Below are positions 1 to 14,654 of a stretch of DNA of 64,000 nt, in pieces. Each line of letters begins with the position of its first letter. Position 1 is the stretch's first letter. The translations under genes were made by a program, and so were the position numbers. The DNA is taken from NCBI GenBank assembly GCA_035578155.1, contig JAPWDM010000005.1, positions 27,666,108-27,730,107 on the forward strand, given 5' to 3'. The notes under the pieces are model-generated. The model was given only the letters and a program-made list of their open reading frames with translations. It did not search any database and was not told the origin of the DNA. The DNA is from Brachynemurus nebulosus (lineage: Eukaryota; Arthropoda; Insecta; Neuroptera; Myrmeleontidae).

Positions 1-136
1 TCAATTTTTTTATGCGATCTTGTTCTAATTGCCCTACTGATGATATAAATGTATGTTGCCATGGGGCAACCCGGGGCAATATTGTTTAAACCGAAATTGT
101 TTAAACAATTGCAAGGAATTGTTATTTTTCAACCGG

Positions 137-289
137 ACAATTTTTTTTTTATATTCCTTATTGAAATACAAATATTTAAAAAAGGTCCTATGGCTTTTCA
201 CGATAAAATTAATATTCTTAGAGATATGAATTTTTAAAGGTTCGAAAAATGTTAAATTTGGGTACTTTTGACCCATGAAAAATATATTA

Positions 290-384
<95 letters not shown>

Positions 385-655
385 TTTTTTTTTTAAATTC
401 TTTATACAATAGTTAATAATATCCTTAATAGAGATTTAAAAAAATTTCATTGTTTATACCTGTTTTTTAATTGTTAATTTCGCGCGCTTACAAATATGCG
501 TCGCCTACCTTTAAAATACCTTTAAGTAATTTTTTAATGGGGACAAATTTTTTTTATATTCTTTATTGAAATACAAATAAAAAAGGTCCTATAACTTTTC
601 ACAATAAAGTTAATATTTTTAGAGATATGTATTTTTAAAAGTTCGAAAAATTGAG
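137..655 (+). repeat. Direct repeats (~110 bp) flanking a TA array
   Basis: 137-250 and 542-653 share TTATTGAAATACAAATA, AAAAGGTCCTAT and TTCACAATAAA-type blocks in the same order. Between them lies a TA array (about 293-378) and unique AT-rich DNA. Confidence 0.75.
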
Positions 656-2594
656 GTGTAATGGTTTTCGGTCCTCATGCGCCGATACCTCCTGGACTAA
701 TTGTATGTTTTTAGCTAAAATAACAGTTAGATAAATCAATTACTTATAACTTATAACAAAATAAAAACACGAAAAAAAGAACTAGTTTTAAAATAAAATT
801 ACCATATTTAGTAGATGGATGTTTTTGTTTTTGAAAATAATTATATTTAATTAAGTACATACTACTTATTTAAGCAAGAGTTATTTGCTACGCGAGTTAT
901 TACCTGAAATTTTCAATGCAATAAAATTATAACTGCACTAATCGAATATTTCCTTTAAGACAGTATTATAGTCTAGAATTTTTTAAAATTCGATATTTTT
1001 GTTGCGTTTTCTAAAAGTATAGAGTTATAGACCTTTAAGAATGTATCCTCAAATGGAAATTTAAAAGTTTTGAAAATTTATAATCATTGTAGTTCCTGCC
1101 AGAATAACAACCTTTCTGCACCAGAATCTTTTGCTATCGAGACTACTAAAGTAGCGGAAGCATTGTGATCACTTATGAAAAATAAAAAATTTTTTCCCTC
1201 CAAAATAAAATTTTTTACGCACATTTTACGTTTTAGAGCTTCCTGAACGACTTTGGTTTGGTGTCTGTCCGTTCGTTCGTCTGTGTGTCGCCAGTTTGCC
1301 AAGTAGCATAACTTCTGAACTATTCGATTGTTTTTAATGAAATTTTCAGAAAATATGCAATTTGGTTCCTAGATGGTCCCCTATAAATTTGATGGAAATC
1401 GGAGTAACGGTAGCTACGCCGCTACCATGTCATTCCATTAATATACTAAATTGCACGAAGTGGCATAACTTCTGAACTATTCAATTCTTTTTTATGAAAT
1501 TATCAGAAATTATGCGGTCTTATTCCTAGATAGTCCCCTACAAATTTCATTGCATTCGAAGTAATAGTATCCACGGCGCTACCATGAAATCCCATTAAAT
1601 GTCAATATCTTACTTACTGCTAGTCCCACTTCGCCCAAGTATTTTTGGGGTTAGTTTCTAAAATATTTTTGCTATTATTTTATAATTTAACCTTTAAGTA
1701 GTTTGAGTTCAACAATTTTTTATGAACTTTAAGGCGAAAATATAATTTCACGGTATATATATTTGGTAGAATACTGTTTTAAAGTCTTTCACGAGTACGA
1801 GGAAGATGTGTGCCACACCCCATTGGCAGCGTATTGTTTCTTCTTTTTGTTGCAGATGAACACAAATCCCAAAATGTGAGTAGCAAAAAAATAACCATAG
1901 TTGGCACATACAGTAAAATTCTTTTTCAATTTCTTTAGTCGAATTCAAAAATGAGAAAATGTTGCTATTTTTATGGTTTGCATTCCGTAGAGATTAAGAC
2001 TATTTGTACCAGTTTGTTTTCCTGAAATTCCGGAGGTGACCAATAAAATAAATATATGTATAGATCAAAGAGTCCTCATCACAATTAGCAATAACATTCT
2101 TGAGAAGTTACCTATATAAAAACTAAAAATAAAATCCAAGAATTATGATTGACAAGTTTATTAAACTATAATAATTTAAGTCGTTTATTTCGTTTTCTAT
2201 GGAAAATAGAACAACCAACATGTAATAAATAATAAAGCTTGAAAGAGTATACTTAGTACGCCAAGAGTGCGCTAGTATTTAGTGAAATCATAAATTAATA
2301 TAGCTGAAATGTGCATTCATGAGCAATATAATAAAATACAATGTGAGGTTGACGTCACAGCATTGGTTTATTTAGTAACAATACATCTTGGATAAATAGA
2401 AAGGAAATGATGTTTTTTTTCTCTTTTTAAGTAAAATTTGCAGATATACAAGACGATAAAATTGAATTGCGAGTCTGCAATATATTTTAATGAAAAATTA
2501 CTTCAAGATCGTCCCTATTAGATATTGCTATAGAATACTATATGTATAGGTACTCATTGTTACATTAATCACTCTGTATACTATTGATATGTGT
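655..2594. other. AT-rich intergenic DNA
   Basis: Apart from the two-unit tandem repeat at 1301-1605 nothing is recognised. The frames at 1084-1302 and 1748-1948 (minus) lack any family signature. Confidence 0.55.
1301..1605 (+). repeat. Two-unit tandem repeat, ~157 bp
   Basis: CATAACTTCTGAACTATTC begins units at 1307 and 1464, each followed by ATGAAATT.TCAGAAA..ATGC and a GGCGCTACCATG-like end. The preceding GTCCGTTCGTTCGTCTGTGTG resembles the tracts seen in the Helitron copies. Confidence 0.75.
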
Positions 2595-2602
2595 GTGTAT
2601 AG

Positions 2603-3034
2603 CAGGCTTGCTGCGGATATGATATTTTAAGATATCTACAGATGCAGATGCGGATTTGGATGTGGATTTTTTAAGAGCAACATCTGCAGATACGAAAACG
2701 GATGCGGATATTTAAAAAGTCGTAAATCGTAGACGAAGTTTTTGTGTTTTTTGAGAGTGTACTTTTTACAAGTATTACACTATGCCATTTTAAGCTTAAC
2801 TTCGTAAAATATCTTAAAATTGTACTTGATGCCATAATTGTTATTACTTGTAGGGGGGGGGGGTAAATGAGGTAAACAAAGAAGGAGAGTATCAGTGTCA
2901 CAAAGCAACAAAAAACCAATCCAACAGTTTGAAAGTCGGTTCATATTGCATCTTGTAAGTATTCGCATCCACATTATTCTCACATTCAAATAATGCAGTT
3001 GTGGATGCGAATGCGGACATCTGTAACAATCCTG
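2603..3034. mobile_element. hAT-like MITE with repeated GATGCGGAT motifs
   Basis: The ends are CAGGCTTGCTGCGGATAT and GTAACAATCCTG. Flanks are GTGTATAG (2595-2602) and GTGTGTAG (3035-3042), a 7/8 match. Several GATGCGGAT/ATTCGCATCC motifs sit inside both ends. Confidence 0.8.
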
Positions 3035-3052
3035 GTGTGTAGTATTATTCAA

Positions 3053-3365
3053 ATACCCCTGTCGCAGCACCCTGCATAACATAGCGAATTTCCGTTTATA
3101 AAAATTCGTTTTCCTCTGAAACGAGTTTACATAGAATGATGGTTTTAAGACCTTTTTTTATGCGATTTTTCTTCCTCTTTCTAATGGTGTAAAAAAATGT
3201 CAGTATAACTTTGGAATAAGTGGAAATATTGGCAAAAACTAATTTTTTCCACGAAAAGAAACCATGTTTCGAGCATCGGACGTGTCTGGTTAACGAACTT
3301 GTCCAACGGTTTGGGATTTCCAACATTTTTCACCAAATTTCGTAAACCTAGGATATTTCGTTCGC

Positions 3366-3422
<57 letters not shown>

Positions 3423-4042
3423 GGTGGCGCAAAAAAACCACATATTTTTCTTTTTTTTGTTTCATAGGAAAAAAAGTTAATTTAGCTCGATTTAAGAATG
3501 CTCATCAAAAATTAGCTCGATAAAAAATTTTTTAAGGGTCGCTCAAAACTTTTTAAAGTTTGAAAATGGGCCAAAAATCGATTTTTGTTTTTCATTAAAC
3601 TTTTTTTCTTATCCCTGCATATGTTTGTACATTGAATAATAAAAAATTCCTCCAAATGTTAACTCAAAAAATTGATAATAAAAGGTCGCTCAGGATTTTA
3701 AAGTCAAAATATTTAATATTTTTTAGGGACACTAAAAAATATTAAATATTTTAACTTGAAAAACTTTCAGAACTCTTGAGCGACCTTTTATTATCAATTT
3801 TTTGAGTTAAAATTTGGAGGAATTTTTTATTATTCAATGTACAAACATATGCAGGCATGAGAAAAAAAATTTGATAAAAAACCAAAATCGATTTTTGGCC
3901 CATTTTCAAATTTTAAAAAGTTTTGAGCGACCCTTAAAAAATTTTTTATCGAGCTAATTTTGGGTGAGCATTCTTAAATCGAGTTAAATTAACTTTTTTT
4001 CCTATGAGACAAAAAAAAAATATATGGTCTTTTTGCGCCACC

Positions 4043-4128
<86 letters not shown>

Positions 4129-4131
4129 TAG

Positions 4132-4207
<76 letters not shown>

Positions 4208-4328
4208 AGTGAATATTATTTTCGGCTTCTAGGGACCTCAAAACAAATTTCTGCCATAGTCCCAGGCTCAAGTCGCGTCATGACAGTGGCTGTAATAGCT
4301 GAATTGCATTCTGGAAATGCGCTAAAAG
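3053..4328 (-). repeat. (TA)n interspersed element, copy A, split by a foldback
   Basis: The 3' terminal sequence (ATACCCCTGTCGCAGCACCC at 3053) and the 5' terminal block (TGACAGTGGCTGTAATAGCTG near 4279) are both present on the minus strand. The central TA array is divided into 3370-3418 and 4047-4202 by the foldback at 3420-4046. Confidence 0.85.
3420..4046. mobile_element. 0.63-kb foldback element inserted in a TA array
   Basis: The ends read TTAGGGTGGCGCAAAAA and its reverse complement. The two arms of about 300 bp pair almost throughout, meeting near 3730-3745. It sits exactly between two TA tracts that belong to one interrupted interspersed element, consistent with insertion at TA. No coding capacity. 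Confidence 0.88.
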
Positions 4329-4331
4329 ACT

Positions 4332-6822
<2,491 letters not shown>

Positions 6823-7255
6823 TAGCGGCCCTTAACCGTATGTTCGCGGGCGCATGTGCGCCCGCGGTGCTATTTTTATGCGCCCGCTTAAGAATTTAGG
6901 TGAATCTCTTTTTTCTACAATGAACATAGTTAAATCGAAAACTATCGCAACTAACAAATATAAATCTTGATGATTGTTTAAGATTGGGATTGTCGACTTA
7001 TACTCTTAACTTTGAGAAGATAGTGAAATGCAATGTCAAAATTCGCTTATTTTAAGTGTATTTTAATATTTTTTTATTATTCTGTTCTAAGTTTTAATAA
7101 ATACACAATTTTTTATTTCGAAACAATAAACAGTTATACTTCTTAAGCCTTGCTTTTTATTTTTTATTTTTTTTTTTAGATTTATGTGTGCCCGCCAGAA
7201 TTTTTTCTAATCTTAAATGCGCCCCCACCCGCAATAAGGTTAAGGACCCCTTTGG
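6823..7255. mobile_element. hAT-like element with CCTTAACC ends
   Basis: The left end has GGCCCTTAACCGTATG with a GCGGGCGCATGTGCGCCCGC palindrome just inside. The right end is GGTTAAGGACCCCTTTG. The target duplication is not clear. Confidence 0.6.
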
Positions 7256-7565
7256 GAATAGGCGAAACCGATGTAAAAATGTGCGTCAAAATTCATTGCT
7301 TCATATGAATTACTTTATAGTTAGATTTATTTATGTTTCATGTTATACAAAAATAAGTTCTCTTTAACAATGTTAATGAAATTTTTTTATTAAATTGTTA
7401 CGTATGTAAACAAAAGCTGAACGCAATTCAAAGACAACGCTGTTTAGTTTCTGAGATAACGTAAAAGAACTCTACAAAAATGTAATTCTATCATTATTTT
7501 GTTCAAAACTCACAAATTCAGGTGTTATACATGCGTGTATATGTCCACACTTATACAAACATATT

Positions 7566-8113
7566 TCTAGCGCCGGCAGACAAAAGGACTTAAGTCCATT
7601 TTTGACTTTTTTTTTATTTTATAATAAGAACCAAGAGAGTCTGTCTCATATATTTCCAAAAGGGCAAAAGTCAATTCCACCCCTAACATCATTTTTTATG
7701 CACTTGTTATAAAAGAAATTCTTTTCAGAAACTAAAAAAGAAGTTAATTTTTTAAAATTCTTAATAAAATAATAAATAAGTACATAGTTAGGTAGTTTAA
7801 TTAAATTGAAATGTATTTTTATGGCAACAACTACCGGCTAAAACGGGTTACGTCCACAAATGGTTTTAACAATAAAATTTAATGTTGTTTTTTATACGTT
7901 AAGACTTAAAGTTAATTTAAGGCTTAAAGTTAATTCTTTTTTTTACTGTGTTACATTTAAGAAAGTAATTTATTTAAAAAAAATGTACAAAATGTCATGT
8001 AAAATTGAAGATAATTCAAATAAACTGGTGTTGCATGCATTTAATTTTAGTTTTTACTCTCTACTGTAAAGTTGATGTTTTGGACTTAAGTCCTTTTGTC
8101 TGCCCGCGCTAGA
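7566..8113. mobile_element. 548-bp TIR element (TCTAGCGC ends)
   Basis: TIRs of about 35 bp: TCTAGCGCCGGCAGACAAAA on the left and its near-complement on the right, each ending in the palindrome GGACTTAAGTCC. A 69-codon AT-rich frame inside shows no known motif. Confidence 0.83.
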
Positions 8114-8680
8114 TTTTATGTACTGTGCTAGTATCAAGACCGTGCAATATATTTATGCTAGTATAGAAAGAAAGAATAACAAATACCGATATTAGTCATA
8201 TTAATTCACAACTTTGTATACTTACAATTAAACGATATCAAGCTGGTGAAGCCGCAACTGAAAATTGGTACTAAACATAATTACGGACGCACTTTATATT
8301 AGGCCGAATTTACACGGGTTTAGTAACTAAAGCAGGTAACTAAAGCAAGTAGCTAAATTGAATAATTTTTTTGTTTAGTGACTGTCTACACACCAATTAG
8401 TATTAGTAAATTGATTTAGTATTAGTTGAAGTAGTAATACATAACCTAGTAAAACTAAATTAAAAATGGTACATAGTTGTCAATAAATTCGTTGTGCACT
8501 ACAAAAATATATCAGATATATTAATAGGCGATTTAATCAGAAAAAAATGTCACATTTATGTTTGAACTGACTTGTTGGTTCGACCTTTTATTATATTTAT
8601 ATATGATTTGTCCCAAATATATCCCATAAAAAATATATCCCAAATATATCCCAAAAAAAAAATGTTATTTATATTTTTTT

Positions 8681-8802
8681 TAGCGAATTTCCAAAACTGG
8701 AAATTCAGTTTTTACAGTAGGTGTGATGATACAACCTACGCCCGGGATCATAACAGAAATATGTTTTGAGGTCCTCAGAATACGAAAATGATATTCACTA
8801 AA

Positions 8803-8876
<74 letters not shown>

Positions 8877-9050
8877 CGCCACGATAACTTTCGAACGAAA
8901 CGTTTAATGCTTATGAAATTTCGTATGGAGACTCAATTTTGATCTGGCTCGGCTAAGTTCTTTAGCCAGACACATCGGAAGCCCAGAAGTAGGTTTTTCG
9001 GGCGTTTTTTGTCAAAAAACTAAGTTTTCTGTCAGAATTAAACAACTTTT
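8681..9050 (+). repeat. (TA)n interspersed element, copy B, 5' part
   Basis: It starts TAGCGAATTTCC, runs through a block ending TATTCACTAAAATTTATATA, a TA array (8808-8871), and GTGTCGCCACGATAAC, then diverges near 9050. A 3' end of the same family occurs at 12735-12780. Confidence 0.75.
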
Positions 9051-9995
9051 TAAATTTTTTTTTATAAAATCGGAAAGATGAGCAAAATCTAGGTATGATA
9101 AGTGTTTAAATTATTATTTTAGGTAAACTAATTCCAGAGAAAAATTAAGAAATTTGGTAGAAATGGATTAAAAAATTTCCAAAAGGATATTTGTTGTCTT
9201 TTTTTATTATATGGACAAACTATCTCCATTTTAATTTTTAAAATGGTACATTTTCAAAAAGGAAGCTTTTTCAATGATATGTAATGAAAAAATTTTTTTA
9301 AGCAAGGCAATCGACGATATACATTTGTTTCACTCCCTCACCCAGGATCCATACGTGTTTCTATCTCATGTTATTTTTTTTAAAAAAGCTCAAAGTTTTG
9401 TGTTCTTATGTGATGACAATTTGAAATTGATATGTGGCCATTTCCACAATATATAAAGCGTAAAGTGTAAGGAATATTTTATGTAATATTCCTTATGTAA
9501 TTTAATTCATTTTTTGTAGATATTTTTAAATTTCACTAAAATTTGCTGAAAATATAACTTCCGTTTAAATTTCTTTTTTATAAATTATTAAGTTGAAAAA
9601 ATATTGACAGATTTTTTATTTAATTGTGTAAAGGGCCCATTATGTATTTTGACACATGAGTTTAGATAACTATGATTTTAAATAAGTATTCTAAGAAAAT
9701 TTTATAACATTAAATTTTTCAATAAAAATTTATAAGTATTAATTACATTACATTTAGATTGCATTCAAATATTAAATAGGTAATTATGTTGATAAATTTA
9801 ATATGTAAATAAATCATTAATTTATAACAATTAAATTTAAAATATGAATGTGGTAGAAATTTGAAAATTTGAATTGTTTTGTTTGTTTATACTGTTTATT
9901 CGAATTTGACAGAGGGGTTTAGGTTATTTGAATTTTGTTTATGGTGAATGACATAATAATTAAATGAAATAAATTTTTATTCAAATAAGACAAAT

Positions 9996-10924
9996 ATGAG
10001 ATTGAAAATAGTAGCAGCAAAGCATATTCTAATCTGTGGTATAATTGAAGAAGATTTAAACTGTGCAACTATAAGTGCTGCATGTTTACAAACGTCTCAA
10101 ATAGGTCAATCTTCTCATGAAATTAGTGGTGTAATTGAAAAAAATGGTAAAATTTTGTCAATAACTTGCTCCAGTAAAGCTGTTCTAGGTAAGGAAATAA
10201 CTTAAAGAAACTGTATTAAGTAATATCTTTTCAATATTTTTTTTAACAGAATTGATATTTTCAGATATAACAAAAGTATGCTTTTCTGTACCGAAACTGT
10301 CAAGATCAGTGTAAACAGCTAGGTACATATCTATCAACTTGGATATCTATCAACTTATGTATTTTATTTGTACCTATTTATTTATTAAAGGCAAATCGGT
10401 TTTGTAAAAGCAGATAGTACGAATCTGATAAAAATTGATTCAATGATGTTTGCAAAGTTCTTTGCATGTAACTCAGATTTCTGTTCTGCCGGATTCCAGA
10501 ATGTTAAAATATCAATGTAAGTATTACTTGTTATACTGTTTTTGTGTGTAAGCGTCAGGTATACCTAATTAGTAAAACAATAATATTGGAAAGAGTTAAG
10601 TTATGTTTTATTCCCGATGTTACTGTCAAATTAAGACTATATTGTTTTTGTTCACAGAGCTACAAGAGAATCGTACGTGGATGGTTGGATCTTCAAGCAA
10701 AGGTTGGATCTTCAATGAAAATAACAACCAAAAGTATTGATACAGTGACAAGTGTGGTGGAAGATTTTTTGACAGAATCAAAAAAAGAAAAATTACTACA
10801 TGTCAGTACTTTAATACATGAAAATGATTTTATTTGCAAAAAAATTAATATCTTCTCATTACATTACCTATTGTATAGTAAAAAAAGCAATGATTGTGAT
10901 GAATTTTTGAAACAAATACCGTAG
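9996..10924 (+). pseudogene. Exon-like remnants of an insect SWIM/YqaJ-type protein
   Basis: Three exon-like blocks lie in a row. Block 1 (9996-10188) encodes a 64-residue segment starting MRLKIVAAKHILICG, with LQTSQ and ITCSSKAVLG. It resembles the CSCKAGLG region just before the CKH of SWIM zinc-finger proteins found in many insect genomes, but here the second Cys is Ser. It ends at a GTAAGG donor. Block 2 (10391-10515) reads IGFVKADSTNLIKID...FFACNSDFCSAGFQNVKIS and ends at a GTAAGT donor. Block 3 starts after TTCACAG at about 10658 with RESYVDGWIF, close to the RESYGD motif I recall from SWIM/YqaJ-exonuclease-like proteins, but stops after about 20 codons. Another frame of the same block encodes a lysine-rich segment ending at 10924. 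Phases of blocks 1 and 2 do not match, and the Zn ligand and frame are broken, so I call it decayed. The family assignment is from memory. Confidence 0.4.
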
Positions 10925-11690
10925 AACGGGATAAATTGGGACAGGCGGGTGAATAGGGACGAAACGAAAAATGTTATTCATGAACTTAATTTACAAATAC
11001 TAAACGTAAATGCGAACATATATCTTACTTAAATTATAGTATAATTATTATTTTTTCGGGTAACAATAGTGACTAAGCTTGAAGTTGAATAAAAAATATT
11101 AAAAATTGGGTTTCGATTGACGTCTTCAAACAGTGCTATTTTTTGTTCCTTAAACTTTATCTAAAAATTATATTTTTCGGTGCTCTAATGAATAAATTGT
11201 TGTTTAATCGTTAATTATTTTAGAACATATCTGAAAAAAAGACTGCAGGCTTTTAGTTGTTTTTATTTTTTAAGAGGAAATAAAGAGGACTTGAGATTGG
11301 GCTAAGTTGGAAGTTAATAGGGACGGAAAAGGTGTGAATGGGGACAGTATATAGGTTAATAGGGACGTTCAAGTATAAAGGGACGAATGTGGGGTGATTA
11401 GGGACATATGAAGTATGTATTGAGACATAGAAGAGAGCACTTTCAAGGTTATCAAGTCATTCGAAATTTTTATAAATACATTCAGCATAACATTTCTATA
11501 CTTTATAAATTTTATTTTAGATTCTACGTTTATTTTTATAGAAAATCATCAAGTACCTATTATTTCTTTTTTTACTGTATAAATACAAAAAGTTCAAAAT
11601 TATTTTATATTAGAATTTCAATTTTGGTCGACCCTACGGGTTGTCCCCATTTTCTCTTTTCTCGTCTCTTTTGACCCCAATTTTTCATAG
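10917..11690. repeat. Region with repeated ATAGGGAC motifs, possible TIR element
   Basis: The left end (ACGGGATAAATTGGGACAGG) and right end (complement of AAATTGGGGTCAAAAGAG) are loosely related. Between them, short TAGGGAC/AGGGACG motifs occur at about 10954, 11317, 11339, 11362, 11379 and 11399. No gene is recognised. Confidence 0.45.
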
Positions 11691-12286
11691 AGAAGAAATT
11701 ATACGATTTTTGTTAATTTTTCAAAAACCACCGATATTTTTAAATTTTTTTGGATACTGTGATAAAGTGACCATCTTCGCGTAAATTTTTAATATATTAA
11801 AGATTAGGTACTCATAAAATAAATACAAAAAAATACGGTGTGAATTCTGAATGCGTCCGTATTCATCCTTGTCTGCGGTAGCACATTTTTTTAATGACAT
11901 AAATATTAGAAACGCAGGAAAAGAGACCAGGAATCAACATAGAAGAGGATTATGTATGGTACGATATATTTTCTGAAAAAAGTGCTTAGGACCAAAGTTA
12001 TAGAGTTCAAAGTGATGCACTTCATGATGACTTTGAAGTCGACCTTGGGGTCAATTTCCAAAGTCATTTGAAAATCATTTAATATTTTTCAAAAGTGTGT
12101 TATTTGTCAGAATGTTTTGCTGATCTAGTTTTTTCAATATTTCTTTGCTCGTTTTCAGAATTTATATTTTAATTTCTACGGACAAATAACTCATTTTTTT
12201 CTTCGATTTGAGTAACTTTTATTTGCTGATGTTGACCATTAATTGATCGAAACATATCAAATATTTTTCAATGATTTTTTTAGCGG

Positions 12287-12735
12287 ATTTCGAAAATTTT
12301 GAAAATTTTTTCACCGTTAGTAAGTTAAAGTATTTGAATTCATTAAGTAATTAAATGATGTCCACAAGAACCTTTCGGACTACCATAAGTTATATGAGAT
12401 CCCTAGGACCCTTTTTTTACTGTTAGGATAAACTTTTTACTAAAATTATTTTAGATGAATAAAGGTTATGTTGTATGAGTTTCGCCAGGGTTTACTGATC
12501 CCATTATTGTAAAAAATAAATTAACCGACCGATTTTGAAAATTTTTTCACTGTTACAGAACTAAATTATTTTAGATGGATACAACTATGCTGCACAAAGT
12601 CCGTTTGGGTTCTTGGGTCCCAAAAATATCAAAATTAATTACCCAGCCGATTTTAAAAAATCTTTTACTCTTAGAAAGCTTAACTATTTTAAATAGGTAC
12701 AGTTCTTAGATGAGATCCGCCAGTGCCTAATATTT
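12287..12735 (+). repeat. Diverged tandem array, four ~120-bp units
   Basis: Units carry GATTTTGAAAATTTTTTCAC followed by a GTTA..AACTA-type spacer at about 12290, 12410, 12532 and 12650. The array abuts the 3' fragment of the (TA)n element. Confidence 0.65.
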
Positions 12736-12780
12736 GGAAATTCGCTATGTTATGCAGATGCTGCGACAGGGGTATTTTAT
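12735..12780 (+). repeat. (TA)n interspersed element, 3' end fragment
   Basis: Carries GGAAATTCGCTATGTTATGC and GACAGGGGTATTTTA, the family's 3' terminus. No 5' part lies directly upstream. Confidence 0.7.
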
Positions 12781-13199
12781 ATTATTATTAGATGAAGATT
12801 GGTTGTCAGACGAGTTTCAATTTTTTATCAAGTTACCTTCAGTGACTTTTTTTGATATTTATAATTTATATAATACAATAAGTACAAAAATTCCCAAAAA
12901 ATATTGGCAATAAAGAAATATTTACGCGCCTATATTTGTATATTCGAAATCTACTAAACACTTTACTAAACTAATGTGTTTACACTGGTACAAATAACAG
13001 CAAGTTCAAAAAAATAAAGTGGGGGTAAGCTACTTGCACAAGTAAATAGAACAGGCTTCTATTTACTTGACTAAACTGATTACTAAATTTCTTACTTGCA
13101 CTTGCACTAAATACAACTGTCTACATGACAAAAGTAACTAAATTTAGTAACTTGATTAAGTAACCTGCTTTAGCTACTAAACACGTGTAAATATGGCAT

Positions 13200-13990
13200 T
13201 TTTGTACTTAAACATAATTTACACTTTATGCAGTCTCGACAGAGACATGTTAATAATGTATCAGCTAACAATTGAAACATTTTTTTTGTTGATTTTATGT
13301 AAAATAATTTCGATTAAATGTACAGAAAACTTGTGCAACATATTGTCAGATGTTTTATTTTGTAATTAAACTTCCTCTTGTTAGTTCTGTCTATTTTACT
13401 TTTTTATGCACTTCGAATATTTTAGCAATTTTAAAAGTTGAAAATAGTAAACAGTTATTTGCACTAAAAGGATTTTGATTACTTTTTCGTTGTTGTAAAA
13501 ACAGAATATTTAAATTTTTCTTGCATTTAAAATACGTACAATTCAAAAACTAGAAAATTAAAATAACAAACTACATACATAGTTTCATACTGATGTTACA
13601 GTAAGATAAAAAAGTTGTGGTGCTTAGTTTAAACCACTAAATAATGGCTTAACCCTCATTTCGTAAAAAATACGACAGGGGAAACATTACAAAAATAATT
13701 AAAACAATTTAATATATTATGAAAGTACGAATAGTGACCCGTTATTTTTAAGCAGGAGTATAAATACGTTCATATAAGTACGTAACAGTACGTATTATAT
13801 TGTTGTTCTAGGTCTCGAAAACAGACAATGCTTGAATATTTGGGAGGTTGGGAACACGTAGGGAGTCACTTGATGTCGCCAGACGTGAAAACACGACAAT
13901 TATAATTACACACAGACAAAAACCGCATAGACGTACACATATAATTATAGAGTTAATTAATTTTCAAGAACGTTGAATGAACTTTGGTGG
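13200..13990. other. AT-rich intergenic DNA
   Basis: TTAACCCTCATTTCG at about 13649 resembles a TTAA-type transposon end but has no partner. No gene seen. Confidence 0.5.
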
Positions 13991-14042
13991 CAGCTAACGG
14001 TATATTAAATTTTCGGAAATTTTGTTTGGATGTTTTTGACTG

Positions 14043-14239
<197 letters not shown>

Positions 14240-14331
14240 GTTGATTAAACATAAAATTCGTTTTGTTATAAAATATGTATGGGTATTTTTGATTAAAAGT
14301 TTTATTAAAGGATTGACCCAAAATAGGTAAA

Positions 14332-14653
14332 ACAAAGACGGCGCAAGACTAAAATGGAGAGTGGACAAGATAATTTTTGCGAGGCCTACTTTAATTGTCT
14401 CTTTAAAATTTCTCCCTTAAAAATTAAGCGACGAGCAAAAAAAAGCCTTAATCACATTTGCAAGGCTCCTCTTCTCATGATTTTTCAAAACGGCCTTCCT
14501 GAAAGTTAGGTGGCAAGCGAAGAGAAAAACACAACTCAACAACCCGATAACACCCTTAATCAATCTAGTTCTGCCAGTTTCCTTGCACGTGTACGGTATC
14601 GGCGCGAGGCTATAGACGGTCGCCCACTTCGCCCACCCTTGCGCCGCCTCTGA
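14332..14653. mobile_element. hAT-like TIR fragment with GGCGCAAG ends
   Basis: The left end AAGACGGCGCAAGACT and right end GGGCGAAGTGG..., read inward from CAGAGGCGGCGCAAGGGT on the minus strand, form imperfect TIRs. AAAACA occurs at both flanks. The 113-codon minus-strand frame over it is not a recognised protein. Confidence 0.5.
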
Positions 14654-14654
14654 A

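Larger units (their letters stand above)
8302..13192. repeat. Wide inverted-repeat pair (GGCCGAATTTACACG...) 4.9 kb apart
   Basis: The left end at 8302 (GCCGAATTTACACGGGTTTA) and the right end at 13192 (reverse complement of GCCATATTTACACGTGTTTA) share about 35 bp and then a looser AACTAAAGCAGG-type region over 100 bp. They may be the ends of one large TIR transposon or two independent MITE copies. The SWIM/YqaJ-like remnant lies inside. Confidence 0.5.

Noticed and set aside
13649..13690. TTAACCCTCATTTCG as a piggyBac end
   Set aside because: Only the first bases match the usual end, and no partner TIR or second TTAA end was found.
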